DNA of 64,000 nucleotides, taken from NCBI GenBank assembly GCA_004194705.1, contig SADC01001291.1, positions 1-64,000 of the forward strand, read 5' to 3'. Below are positions 20,601 to 30,800 of this stretch, in pieces. The notes under the pieces are model-generated. The model worked only from the letters and a program-made list of their open reading frames with translations, was not told the origin of the DNA and searched no databases. The DNA is from Ditylenchus dipsaci (taxonomy: Eukaryota; Nematoda; Chromadorea; Rhabditida; Anguinidae). The position numbers were made by a program, and so were the translations under genes. The stretch's first letter is position 1. Every line of letters starts with the position of its first letter.

Positions 20601-23600
20601 TTAAAATGACCATTTTGACTGAGGGTGGGAGGCAATTTTTTTGGCGAAGTTAAATTTTTTATTCAGACACTGTTTATATATGCTTCTCGCATCGTGTTGT
20701 GCAGAAAAAATGAGTTCGGGTGGTGATTTTGGGTCACTTTTCAAAAAAACCGAGTATGGGGGGGGAACTATAAGTGCCGTAAAGCTTGTTTTTTTTTGTC
20801 AAACTTGCTTTTTTTTATAATTTCTGTTTTCTGTCTTGGGGGTTCACCCTTATTTCCGCCAAACTCATTTCCGCCAACTCATTTCCGCCAACTTATTTCC
20901 GCCAAACTCATTTCCGCCAACCTTATTTCCGCCAATCTCATTTCCGCCAACCTTATTTCCGCCAACCTCATTTCCGCCACTTTTTTTTAAATTTTTAATT
21001 CAAAGCTTTTTGTGCTTTTCAGGTTCCAAAACTTGTTTTCTGTACTAATTCAACCATTCTAAAGATGGTTTGACTGTAGTGAAATGCCGTTTCGTAGGGT
21101 ATTTATCGAGTTTTCGTAAAACTGCTTAAATGACAGTTTACTACATAAAATGATTCTTACAATACTTAATCAGTACAGGAAAGTGTCTTGGAGGCCGAAA
21201 AACATGAACAGCTGCATCCAGTTGACATCCATCCATTTACGAAGTGGTCATCCACTTGGTTAACAGCCATTTTTTCAATTTTGTAATCGATCCGTCTTTA
21301 CCTACATATAGTACTTTGTGAGATTTCTTAGTAAGAATTTTATGTTAATTACTTATCTGAAAATGATTTTTCGGCAATTTTTGTTAAGAAGCAACGTAAT
21401 GTGAATTAAGATAAGGTAAAGTGCTTGTCCAACTTTTTTTTATTACATCTTTTGTGTGAAAAATCCGTACTCCTTAGTGATTGAACGTAGAAGAGCTTTG
21501 TATATGTGTACCGATAAATTTTATTTCGTTTAAATAAACCAACTTTCCATAACACGCGTAAAAAGAGCAATAATAGACAAAGAAAGTTATTATCTATGAA
21601 GATTTTCTGTCGAGAATTTCTTTGACCATGTCATTTCGAGTACCTTTCATTTCGGCCTGAGAGAAATTCAACCGTTTACGTCTAGAAAAACTTTCGGCAA
21701 ATCGGCTGGCAAATACTCCGCAATCAAACATGTTCGTCTGTACTGGAACGTCCTAAAAATTTATCTAGTCTATAAAGAAATATTGAGCAAACCTTTAGGC
21801 TAAATGCAAACCATCACATCCACCTCATTGAAGACTCTTCATATCGCGTATTTCTCCAGAAACTTTCTGTAAAATCGGTCTTGAGTCAGTACAATCTAGA
21901 AAACCAAAATATGTACACAAAATGGGTGATGTGAAAAGACTACCTCTAACCATGTAATAGAAATCGATACTTTTGCTTGGTGTTCTTGAAGCAGTCAACT
22001 CATGTTATTTGCTCCACTGGCTTGTTGACACTGGATGCCCCAATTGGTTGGCGTGTTCAATGAACCATCTGTTGTAGAGGAAGGTCCGACGGCAAAAATA
22101 GGAGTTGTTCATCCAAGGGATTGGACTTTGTAGCTTCCACGATGAAACCAGACTTCATTCCAATAATTCGTGCTTGGTCTTCTTTTACTTGCACTGTGCG
22201 TTAACGTAACTTAAGATACTTGGCATGAGAGACAATGTAAATGGTCGCATACCTGGAAATTGCTTTGACTTCGACGACACGTGTGGGACTTTATTTGCGC
22301 CAAATTATCGGTTAAGCCGTATTTCGAAGTCGCCTTACCGACACAAATTCTAACGCAACCCTAGTTTGTAATTGTCTTGGCATAGCCCTTACGCATTTCA
22401 CAACCGTTGCACATCACAAGCAGCCTTCTTTACTGTTATGCTGATCGCTGCCATTTTCTACAATAAATAATTAACATCCTGAGAAAAATATAGTTATGAA
22501 AAGCAGCATCGCAAAAAACAGAGCAAACACGCAAAAAACCGAGCATACAAATAAAAAAAAACGAGAAATTCGGTAATACAAAACTGTTATCTTAGGGCTT
22601 TCTTAAAAGTGGCGGAAATGAGTTTGGCGGAAATAAGTTGGCGGAAATGAGTTGGCGGAAATGATTTTGGCGGAAATAAGTGTTAACCGTCTTGGGACCA
22701 GGGCAAACTTTGTCCATCGGAGCTATAATTTTTCTTTCTTGCTATTCGGTGAAATAATATTCAACGGTAAATCGATGGTGCTCTTGAAGATAGGCAAAAG
22801 ATAACATACGAAACGAATAGCCCAGTTTGTGTGCTTCCCTTGTTAGTAAAACTTTAATTTAATGCACTCTGTTTTCTATTGCCCATATAATCATGTAAGC
22901 AGTGGACTATAAGACTCAAATATTGTATTAGTTCTCAAATTGAATTTCACATTGCTTTAGGGTTGGAGCCATTGAGAGCGCCAGCAAAGATGATGATACT
23001 CAATGGCTGACCTACTGGGTAGTGTTCGCACTTCTGAATGTGGTGGAGTTCTTCTCATCCACTATCACCTACTATTTCCCCTTTTACTGGCTGCTAAAGG
23101 TTCCAAATTCTCAAACAGTATTAAGAATAAATAAATAATTTTCAGTGCGCATTCCTGCTCTACTTGCACATGCCAATGACCCTGGGTGCTCAAGTGCTTT
23201 ACTCAAACTTCATCCGCCCATTCCACATCAAACACCACGGCAAAATCGATGGAGCTTTGAGTGGTGCCCAGGACCGTACGTTAGATACTTAAAACTATTT
23301 TGTCACTATGCAACTAGGGTCTGCAGGAGCCTATCGGCGCCCATGACGTTCAGGCACATTTGTGGTTCGGGCACTATTCCTGTGGTTCGGGAAAATTAGT
23401 GGTTCATGTACATTAGTAGTTCGGGTAGATTCATCTTTCGAGTGCGTTAATGTTTAGGGTAGATCATACACCCTAATTGTTAACCCACCTACTCTGCCTT
23501 GCCTCTGCTGTCCTCGCCTATCCTCGCATATCCTCGCCTATCTTCGCCTTACCTTGCCTGTCCTCTTCCCTTTCCTGTCCTCGCCTATCCTCGCCTACCC

Positions 23601-26317
23601 CTGCACCATTAATGGCGCAAGGAGACTACTTGAATGCGTTATGCAAAAATAAGGCCACGAAAAAAGTTACCGCCCGATAACATTTTGATCTTTTTTACAT
23701 GCTTGTCTTCAATGGTGAAAGATTACAGCATACATTTTTTAAGAGCCCTGAATTTTAGCTGCAATTTAGAAGGTCAAGCTTTTGCTTTAAATTGTTCTGA
23801 GAAAACTTATGACCATCAACATAAAAGTGTCGACTTTTAGTCAAAATCAAAGTAAATGTAAGGAAAATGGTTGTTCGGTCACGTAAATACCAGCTATTCT
23901 TGAAAATTTTAATATCAAAAGCTAGCATTTAATGCATTTTCTAAAAGCTCTTTTATTTATCTACAAAATGGCATGTCGACTGCTCTTTTAGAATTAGACA
24001 GGGCTAAGAAACGGATGGTTGAAGTTGGAAGAGTTATAAAACTCCTCTTTTTACTTCATTTTGGTACATTTTTGTTTTTTCCAACTTCAACCATCCGTTT
24101 CTTAGCCCTGTCTAATTCTAAAAGAGCAGTCGACATGCCATTTTGTAGATAAATAAAAGAGCTTTTAGAAAATGCATTAAATGCTAGCTTTTGATATAAA
24201 AATTTTCAAGAATAACTGGTATTTACGTGACCGAACAACCATTTTCCTTACATTTACTTTGATTTTGACTAGAAATCGACACGTTTTTATTGATGGTCAT
24301 AACTTTTCTCGAAATAATCAAAAAGAAGAGTTTGACCTACCAAATTGTAGCTAAAATTCAGGGCTCTTAAAAAATGTATGCTGTAATCTTTCACCATTGA
24401 AGACAAGCATGTAAAAAAGATCAAAATGTTATCGGGCGGTAACTTTTTTCGTGACCTTATTTTTGCATTGTTTCAAACTTTGCGATTTTTTTGCATAAAT
24501 TTTAAATGAATCTTTTGAACAAAAATACCAGTTTTGTAGAGCGTGAAATTCTCTACAAGACTGTCTATTTCGTTTTCCCTTTCCGTTTCAAAAATAATTA
24601 AATTCAAACAGTTTTTCACAAAAAAATGTGGAAATTCTGATCGGGCAGTAACTTTTTTCCGCAACTGTATAGAGATACGAAATGGCATGTTGCAAAAACT
24701 TCCCTTTTTGAAATGGATTCAGAAGGGCATGCTTACCTGTTTAAATTTGTCCCCACCAATTCAATTTTTTTTCTGAATCATTAAACTTTCGCAAGAGTTT
24801 TTCAAATTGGTTTTTAACGACACTATACCTAGAAAAAAAATTCTAAGCTAGGTTTTGTTAGAAATCAAGTTGAATAAGGCTGGAGCTTTCTATTGATATA
24901 TCGTTTAGACATTTACGGGTTTAAAATTTCAGATTCTCGGGCAAAAGAAAAAATCATGTCATTTTTCAAAAACCGTTGTTGTCACTTGGAAATGCAAAAA
25001 TAGGTGTGTCAAGGCGGTTCGTTCGGTTGTTGTTATACATCATTCTACAGAGCAAGAAAAACTGCACCACATATAGCTTCGAAGAAATTGAAAATACGAG
25101 TTTTGGAGTGTTAAGCAAAAGTCCAAAGAAAATCAAAAAATTTATCCTAAAACCATTTTGACGTGAAACTCTGTCTTTTCTAGTCAAACTAACCAATCTG
25201 ACGCCGGATTCGTGTTTAGCGTAGTCAAATTGCTTATAAAAATGCTCTTTAAAGTAGAAATATACTTTCAAATTTTGAGTTCCGCTCAAGACAATAAATA
25301 TTTAAATTAAAAAAATTTATATTTTTTTAAGGATTCAAATATTTATTGTCTTGAGCGGAATTCAAAATTTGAAAGTATATTTCTACTTTAAAGAGCATTT
25401 TTATAAGCAATTTGACTACGCTAAACACGAATCCGGCGTCAGATTGGTTAGTTTGACTAGAAAAGACAGAGTTTCACGTCAAAATGGTTTTAGGATAAAT
25501 TTTTTGATTTTCTTTGGACTTTTGCTTAACACTCCAAAACTCGTATTTTCAATTTCTTCGAAGCTATATGTGGTGCAGTTTTTCTTGCTCTGTAGAATGA
25601 TGTATAACAACAACCGAACGAACCGCCTTGACACACCTATTTTTGCATTTCCAAGTGACAACAACGGTTTTTGAAAAATGACATGATTTTTTCTTTTGCC
25701 CGAGAATCTGAAATTTTAAACCCGTAAATGTCTAAACGATATATCAATAGAAAGCTCTTTTCATTCTTTATCGAACAAGTCATGATTTGCTGGCAGTCGA
25801 TTATAAAATGACTTGGATAAATGGACTTGAACGTAATAAAATTTCGAAAATTTAAAAATTTTTAAATAGCGTTTTTACCGGATTTTCGAATATCCAACCA
25901 CCCATAGTGTATTTATTAAAAATGATCACCATGAAATTCTCATTGCAACGGATCTAAAGTGCCGCTCGCGTGTTCGAGTGTTAAAAAAACAGCACAAAAT
26001 ACAGCTTTTAATCTTCCACTTAAACGACACATTTTTAGAGTCTGTTTAGTGAATACAGTTAGAAAAATCGAAAAAATTAAATAACAAATTTTTTTGTGTT
26101 CGTGGCACATTTCAGCTTTGGGGGGGGGGGTTTGTGGGGCATCTAATCTTTTTTTGCAGCATATTTCAGCCTTTCACATTCCAAATAAGCATGAGCCAAA
26201 AATAAATAGTATTGACAAAAATAATGACAAATGTAAAAATTTAAGAGGGTTTTGTATCATCAAGAAAATATTTCAGGAGCTCGCCAGGCCTACGAAGAGC
26301 ATGTCAAGCCAAACTAA
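17693..26317 (+). CDS. REEP5/Yop1-family ER membrane-shaping protein
   Basis: Exons 17693-17828, 18461-18554, 22961-23099, 23146-23275 and 26277-26317 sum to 540 bases (179 residues plus stop; human REEP5 has 189) without a frame break. N-terminus [20 protein letters not shown], then [14 protein letters not shown]. The TB2/DP1/HVA22 domain follows: [78 protein letters not shown]. These hydrophobic hairpins wedge into and curve ER tubules. It ends EEHVKPN. Intron 1 is odd: GTTGCAGGCT occurs at both borders, and the phase requires a GC-AG intron (GCAG|GC...GCAG|GC). Intron 3 is only 46 bases. Introns 2 and 4 (4.4 and 3.0 kb) are filled by transposons. Confidence 0.92.
17990..18180. repeat. Repeat family B, partial copy in REEP intron 1
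   Basis: Carries the GC hairpin CCCCTGCGCCCC/GGGGCGCAGGGG and the GCGCGCACTCACTTACCTTA block of family B; the left half is missing. Runs of G at 18303-18312 and 18342-18353 follow. Confidence 0.6.
18598..19405. mobile_element. Mariner-like element in REEP intron 2
   Basis: Left end CAGGGTGGCGCAAAAAAA after TA, right end TTTTTTTGCGCCATCCTG. The right TA is not preserved. A foldback element occupies its middle. A related left end (CAGGGTGGTGCAAAAAAAAC) lies at 62411. No transposase is seen. Confidence 0.6.
18694..19245. mobile_element. Foldback element, TTTCGTAAGAAC arms
   Basis: Inverted ends GGCTGCAGGAACTTTCGTAAC / GTTACGAAACTTCCTACAGCC. The flanks TCTCGGAT and TCTCGGAA agree at 7 of 8. Arms are tandem (TTTCGTAAGAGCGAA)-type units. 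The core (18890-19080) matches 46545-46740 of the larger relative at 45953-47030 and contains a tRNA-like B box GGTTCGATTCC. Confidence 0.75.
19735..20075. repeat. Imperfect palindrome in REEP intron 2
   Basis: Left arm 19735-19880 (TTCAAACTTTTTATTAGAAA, GATCAGATCAAAATAATCAT) pairs with the right arm 19917-20075 with a short centre. Probably a degenerate MITE. Confidence 0.6.
20201..20779. mobile_element. Palindromic MITE with G/C-run ends
   Basis: Inverted ends CGGCACTTTATAGTTCCCCC / GGGGGAACTATAAGTGCCG, and arms pairing over about 120 bases (CGAACTCATTTTTTCTG, CAACACGATG). TAAAG lies next to both ends. Part of the centre (20450-20550) resembles repeat family B (GCATACCAGAGTTTCTTTAT). Confidence 0.65.
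20841..22688. mobile_element. Foldback/Mutator-like element carrying a Ulp1 protease
   Basis: Ends GGTTCACCCTTATTTCCGCC / GGCGGAAATAAGTGTTAACC with a perfect 8-bp duplication GTCTTGGG (20833-20840 and 22689-22696). Arms are repeats of TTATTTCCGCCAAACTCA (20848-20985 and 22610-22680). The core has a Ulp1-type protease remnant on the minus strand (below) and a copy of repeat family A (21030-21260). It lies in REEP intron 2. Confidence 0.85.
21600..21850 (-). pseudogene. Ulp1/SENP-like C48 protease fragment
   Basis: The minus-strand exon ending near 21755 reads [20 protein letters not shown] then [20 protein letters not shown] and a terminal [10 protein letters not shown]-x-Q-T-N-x-x-D-C-G-V-F is the core of Ulp1-type SUMO proteases, containing the oxyanion Gln and catalytic Cys. 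Upstream text ([10 protein letters not shown]) continues in pieces. The His/Asp part could not be assembled in one frame, so the gene is either multi-exon or broken. Ulp1 domains travel with some Mutator and other DNA transposons. Confidence 0.7.
23314..23615. repeat. Satellite-bearing insertion, short copy
   Basis: Starts CTAGGGTCTGCAGGAGCC with a hairpin, then a run TTAGTAGTTCGGGTAGAT, then (CCTCGCCTATCCTCGCCTA) repeats at 23510-23605. This is the same order as the long copy 41104-42691. TATGCAA occurs on both sides (23307-23313 and 23640-23646), a possible duplication. Confidence 0.65.
23647..24467. repeat. Long palindrome, arms about 380 bases
   Basis: The left arm (ATAAGGCCACGAAAAAAGTT ... 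GGCTAAGAAACGGATGGTTG) pairs with the right arm ending AACTTTTTTCGTGACCTTAT; the centre is at 24030-24085. Arms differ at scattered bases. It lies in REEP intron 4 and has no coding capacity. Confidence 0.75.
24725..24886. repeat. Fragment related to the 57.8-kb piggyBac-like element
   Basis: GGCATGCTTACCTGTTTAAA and the palindrome around ACTATACCTAGAA match 57795-57975. Only one end is present. Confidence 0.55.
24886..25755. repeat. Long near-perfect palindrome, arms about 420 bases
   Basis: GCTTTCTATTGATATATCG at 24886 is answered by its complement ending near 25755, with the centre at about 25306-25331. Translating either arm outward from the centre gives the same 107-residue reading frame with one difference (SGTQ against SGIQ), which shows how alike the arms are. 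I do not think the frame is a gene. 25756-26276 shows no feature apart from a G run at 26113-26122. Confidence 0.85.
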
Positions 26318-27031
26318 AGGCAGACTATGAGGCAGCAAACAAGCACACACTCCATGGAATTCATAGATATTCCAGAGACCTATTTTGCTTTATGAAAATA
26401 CTTTTAACATCCAGCTACTGGTCTTATTTTTCTCACCACATTGTTGTTTTCCCTTGTTCATTATTAAAAGCTTAATCTTTTATCTTTTTATTTTATCAGC
26501 TCGAATTATAGTCAATTAAAACTATGGACCGCTTAACAAAATTTGAAATGGGCACAATTCCAAACTCAGTATTTCGGAATTCTTGTACCAATTTTAAAAT
26601 CCTAATCAGCAGAAAAATTCAATTGAAGATTTTGAGTTGTCAAAATTTCGGATTGACTACAATTCAAGTTTAAATAATTCGAGTTTGGATTCAGCCGAAA
26701 AATTCAAGAATTTCAAAAACTTTTTTAGCTCTATCTTCCTAAAAATCTTGCCAAGTCATAATTTTAGCATTTAATATGCTGATGGAATATAAAAATTATT
26801 GCTCGACGATTTTTTTGTTGAAAAACTGCTCTTTTCATACGAAGTCACAGGGCTAGAAAAAAATTATTCTTTTTGATTCCAAATTCTAGGCATAATGTTT
26901 TAAAGTTTTTACGAAGGACGAGAAATCTGCCTATTTGGAGTCTTCAGAAGCGCATCTTTCAGTCAATAAATTTGTGGAACCGAGGTTTTTAAAATAAAAC
27001 AAATTCGAGACCATGAAATCGGAATCGCGGT
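26318..27031. other. Intergenic, nothing recognised
   Basis: AT-rich sequence between the REEP stop and the MITE at 27032. The REEP 3' UTR should be here; no clear AATAAA stands out near the stop. 27094-27851 likewise holds no gene I recognise. Confidence 0.4.
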
Positions 27032-27093
27032 CATAGTTGCACGGGCGCCATTTCGGCGCCGGTCGGCGCCGAAATGGCGTCCGTGCAACTATG
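27032..27093. mobile_element. 62-bp palindromic MITE, hAT-type
   Basis: CATAGTTGCACGGGCGCC at the left and GGCGTCCGTGCAACTATG at the right, joined through GGCGCC repeats, so the element is almost wholly one hairpin. A perfect 8-bp duplication ATCGCGGT flanks it (27024-27031 and 27094-27101). A 240-bp relative is at 59206-59445. Confidence 0.85.
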
Positions 27094-27851
27094 ATCGCGG
27101 TACAGGGTCTTAGTCGTGGTTCTATCCTATATACCGTCTATTTATAATTGAGATTTTATGTAATTAAAAAAAAAGTCATGAGAAAATGTCGTCTAGAAAA
27201 TATGACTTGGCAAATTTAACAAGGAGACCCCCATATTTAAGTTTGTAAAAGCCATACCCTTTTCTCCATACACACATATGTTATTTGTTTTCTGGCGCAA
27301 ATAAAATAAACTCTTTACTTAAACATTGCTCTCTTTACAATGATCATTGGATTGGCGCTAGTTTGAAGAGCATTGAACACATATAGGGGGTGAGACACAC
27401 ACACGTAAACAATTTTTCTCTAAAGACCCGGCATTGTGATAAGAAAAAGTAGGACAGAAAATACAAAAATTTCAAGGGACTGGAAAAGAATTCTACATTT
27501 CAGTGAATTAGAGTGTTTGTGTAAGGTAAATCAAAAAGAGAATACAAAATTAAAGATTAGGACAGAAAAAATGTTTTTTTTTCGAATAGTTAGCAACGTA
27601 AAAAATACCCGTACAATAGCAAATAAAAAGTATTCTTACAAGTTTCGACAAGGACCAAATCGGCTTAATTTTCGCATATAAAACAAAATTTTGAATAGAG
27701 TAGGCGATGACGGTCCAGCAAAAAAACAATGCTTATTTATAAGCCAACATTTAAGAGCAACTATCACTTTATATATTAAAGTAAAAAAAGAGTAGTGTAC
27801 ACAGTTTGTTTCGACATAGATGATCATTTTATGGTTTGGATGTGTCTGGCT

Positions 27852-30800
27852 TCAGTCCTCTTCACCGGGATGCTCTGGACAGCAATTCTTACGTTTGAAC
27901 CATTCATCGATGCAACTGAAAATTTCTTATTAGGTAAGCCCATAAATAATTGAACTAATTTAGTAGGGGTCTCATATTAATATTTATCGTTAATTATGTT
28001 TTAACATTTTTCAAGGCATTTAGAAAAAGCTAAAAAATTAAAATTTGTTTTCTAAACTAAAAATCTAAATTTTAGAAAAATATTTTCGACTAAAATTTGA
28101 TTTTTTGTCTTGGAATACAAAGGTTAATCAAAGTTTCGGTCAAATTTTAATTAAATTTTTTCATCTGAAAACTAGCTTATTATTGCTCCATGTGACAAGA
28201 TTTTTATACACTTTCATAGCAAACATTTTTTGTACTTGTAGGGTCACTAAATTTTGTGAACTAAGTTTATTTGGTATATAACATGAAAAACACGCCTTGG
28301 TGCTTAGGTGTAGTGCTCAGGTGGTATAAACTTTAAATAAGCAAGGGCCAAATTACAAGATGACACGTGAAAAGCTTTTTGACATTATATCTTAAAACAT
28401 TGTTAGGTCGAACTAAAGCGATCTGCGGTGACGAAATTTCGAAAACACGTCAGAACAGAAATTCTGTGGGATTGTTTTATGGTTTACAAAAACAATCAGC
28501 TCTTTTGATTGTATTAGTGTTGTTTACTCCATGTTTTGGATTGGGAGTAGAAAACAACCATTGAGCAGTCTAATGGTTGGTCAAAATAAACATAGACAAA
28601 AGATGTCTCAGATAATAGTCAAGCCTTTATGGGAAAAGGTAACAACAAAACAAATAATTGTTTTTTTTCTGTGGGTTAGTTAATCAAATCCGTGAACAAT
28701 ACTATCGCTATTCGCGACATGGGGCATGACTACCAGGGTGGTAACCTCAGCCGGCTGACTTCAGCCGGCTGAGGTTAAACTCAGCCATCAGCCGGCTGAG
28801 GCTGATGGCTGAGGTAGAAATTTCGGCCCGGCTGACGGCTGAGGCTGAGGAAAATTTTCAGACCTCAGCCGGCTGAGGCTGAGGCTGATGGCTGAGGCAA
28901 AAATTTCGGGCCGGCTGACGGCTGAGGCTGAGGAAAATTTTCAGACCTCAGCCGGCTGAAGCTGACGGCTGAGGAAATTTTTTAGACCTGGCAGACGGCT
29001 GAGGCAGAAAAATTTTTTTAAAATTTTCTTAACAGAAAAAATTTTAAAATTAACTTTTTGTCTAAAAAGCTTTGAAATTTCCAATTTTTTATAGTAATAA
29101 TGCCATCAGGTATCGCTGCAATTCTGGTTTCTTACAAAATTATATCTATTGCATTCTCTTAAAAAATTGTAAACAGCAGGACCAAAGCATAAGGGGGTCA
29201 GAAAAGTAATTCAGTTCATAACTTTAACTTATTATTTTACATTTCGTGACGTTATGCAATAATTGATACTTTATCAGTAACCAGAATCGCACAGCTACTT
29301 AATGGTGTCATCATTTCGAAAACAAAATAGAAGAATACGAATTTAATTTCACAAAATTGAAATTCGCACAAAAAAGACTTTTTTTCACCAAACATAAGTC
29401 ATTTTACCTCAAAAGCCAGCTTTGTCTATTTTATGGCTACTTATACACAAACCAATAAAATTGTTAATTTTAATAGTTTTATATTACAGCCGGCTGAGCT
29501 CGAACTCAGCCGGCTGAGGCTGATGGTTGAGGTAAAAATTTTGCTCGGCTGACGGCTGAGGCTGAGGAAAATTTTCAGACCTCAGCCGGCTGAGGCTGAG
29601 GCTGATGGTTGAGGTAAAAATTTTGGCACGGCTGACGGCTGAGGCTGAGGAAAATTTTCAGACCTCAGCCGGCTGAGGCTGATGGCTGAGGTAATCGTCG
29701 AGTATACCACCCTGATGACTACCACTGGGTGCAAACCTTTTTTATCTCGTTTTATTAAAAAGTTTGTTGTCAAAATGATCCTCACGCTCTTGCCTATCCA
29801 ACAAAATCATCATCGCAGAGTTTTACACCTTTTGTAGCTGTTTTACAGGCTGAAAAAGGCCTAATTTTCTACAAATTGGCAGTTTTTGGGTGTTCTTCTT
29901 TTACTGGGTTGGTTGATATTTTCTGACTTTTTTCTACAAGTCATACGAATCATATACACGAATTTGTAGTTAGAGCTAAAACTAAAAAACAAGACCAGAA
30001 CATTCTGGTCTTAGGCGCAAAAGTTCAAGCAAAAAAGCGCCGCAGTCAAAAGTTTTTAGTGAAATAATGGAGGCTATTGAAATATTAGACAGATCAGACA
30101 CAATTTTTTGAAAATCAATACATTTTTGATTAATCAAACAGTTCGAAATAAATCATATTCCGCCTCTCAAAATCGACACATTTTTGATTGATCAATACAG
30201 ATTCGAACCCTTATTTTAAGTCATTTTAAGAAATTTGGTGGAAACTGAAAAATGCCGTCTTTTGACTGAAAAGTTCCGTCTTTTCTATTTTTAAAAATAA
30301 AAGTTGAAAAGTGCCAGATAACTAAACGATTACTTTCAAAGTGATAACACTATCAGGTAGTCCTGTGACTCTAGTTTCCAACGGCGTATCATTTGCTGCA
30401 ACAGCTTTGTAAAATTTAGACAAAAAGTAAAAGTGGGAAGCAAGTTGGAAAAATAATTTGATTCATACTTTACCTTTTTCGTGCTACATTTTGCAAACAT
30501 GTTGCAACAAATGATACGTCTTCAGAAAAAAGAGTCGCAGGGCTACCTGTTAGTGTTATTTATTCAAAAAAAATGTTTAGATATTCACTTCTTTGACTAA
30601 AAGATAAAACGGCGGCACTTTTTAGTCAAAAAACGGCATTTTTCAGTTTCGGCAAAGAAATTTTAGTAGGATGAGCACATACGTCTTATGATAGATACAA
30701 AGACAGGGCAGGCGAGCTATTGTTTCACCAGGGCTCATGTCTTCCAAACAAATTGCACATTCGCCTTTTTCATTCTCTAGCACATCATCTGAAGCAACTC

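Noticed and set aside
24966..25674. Identical 107-codon frames on opposite strands
   Set aside because: Product of the palindrome; no domain, no splice context, no start context.
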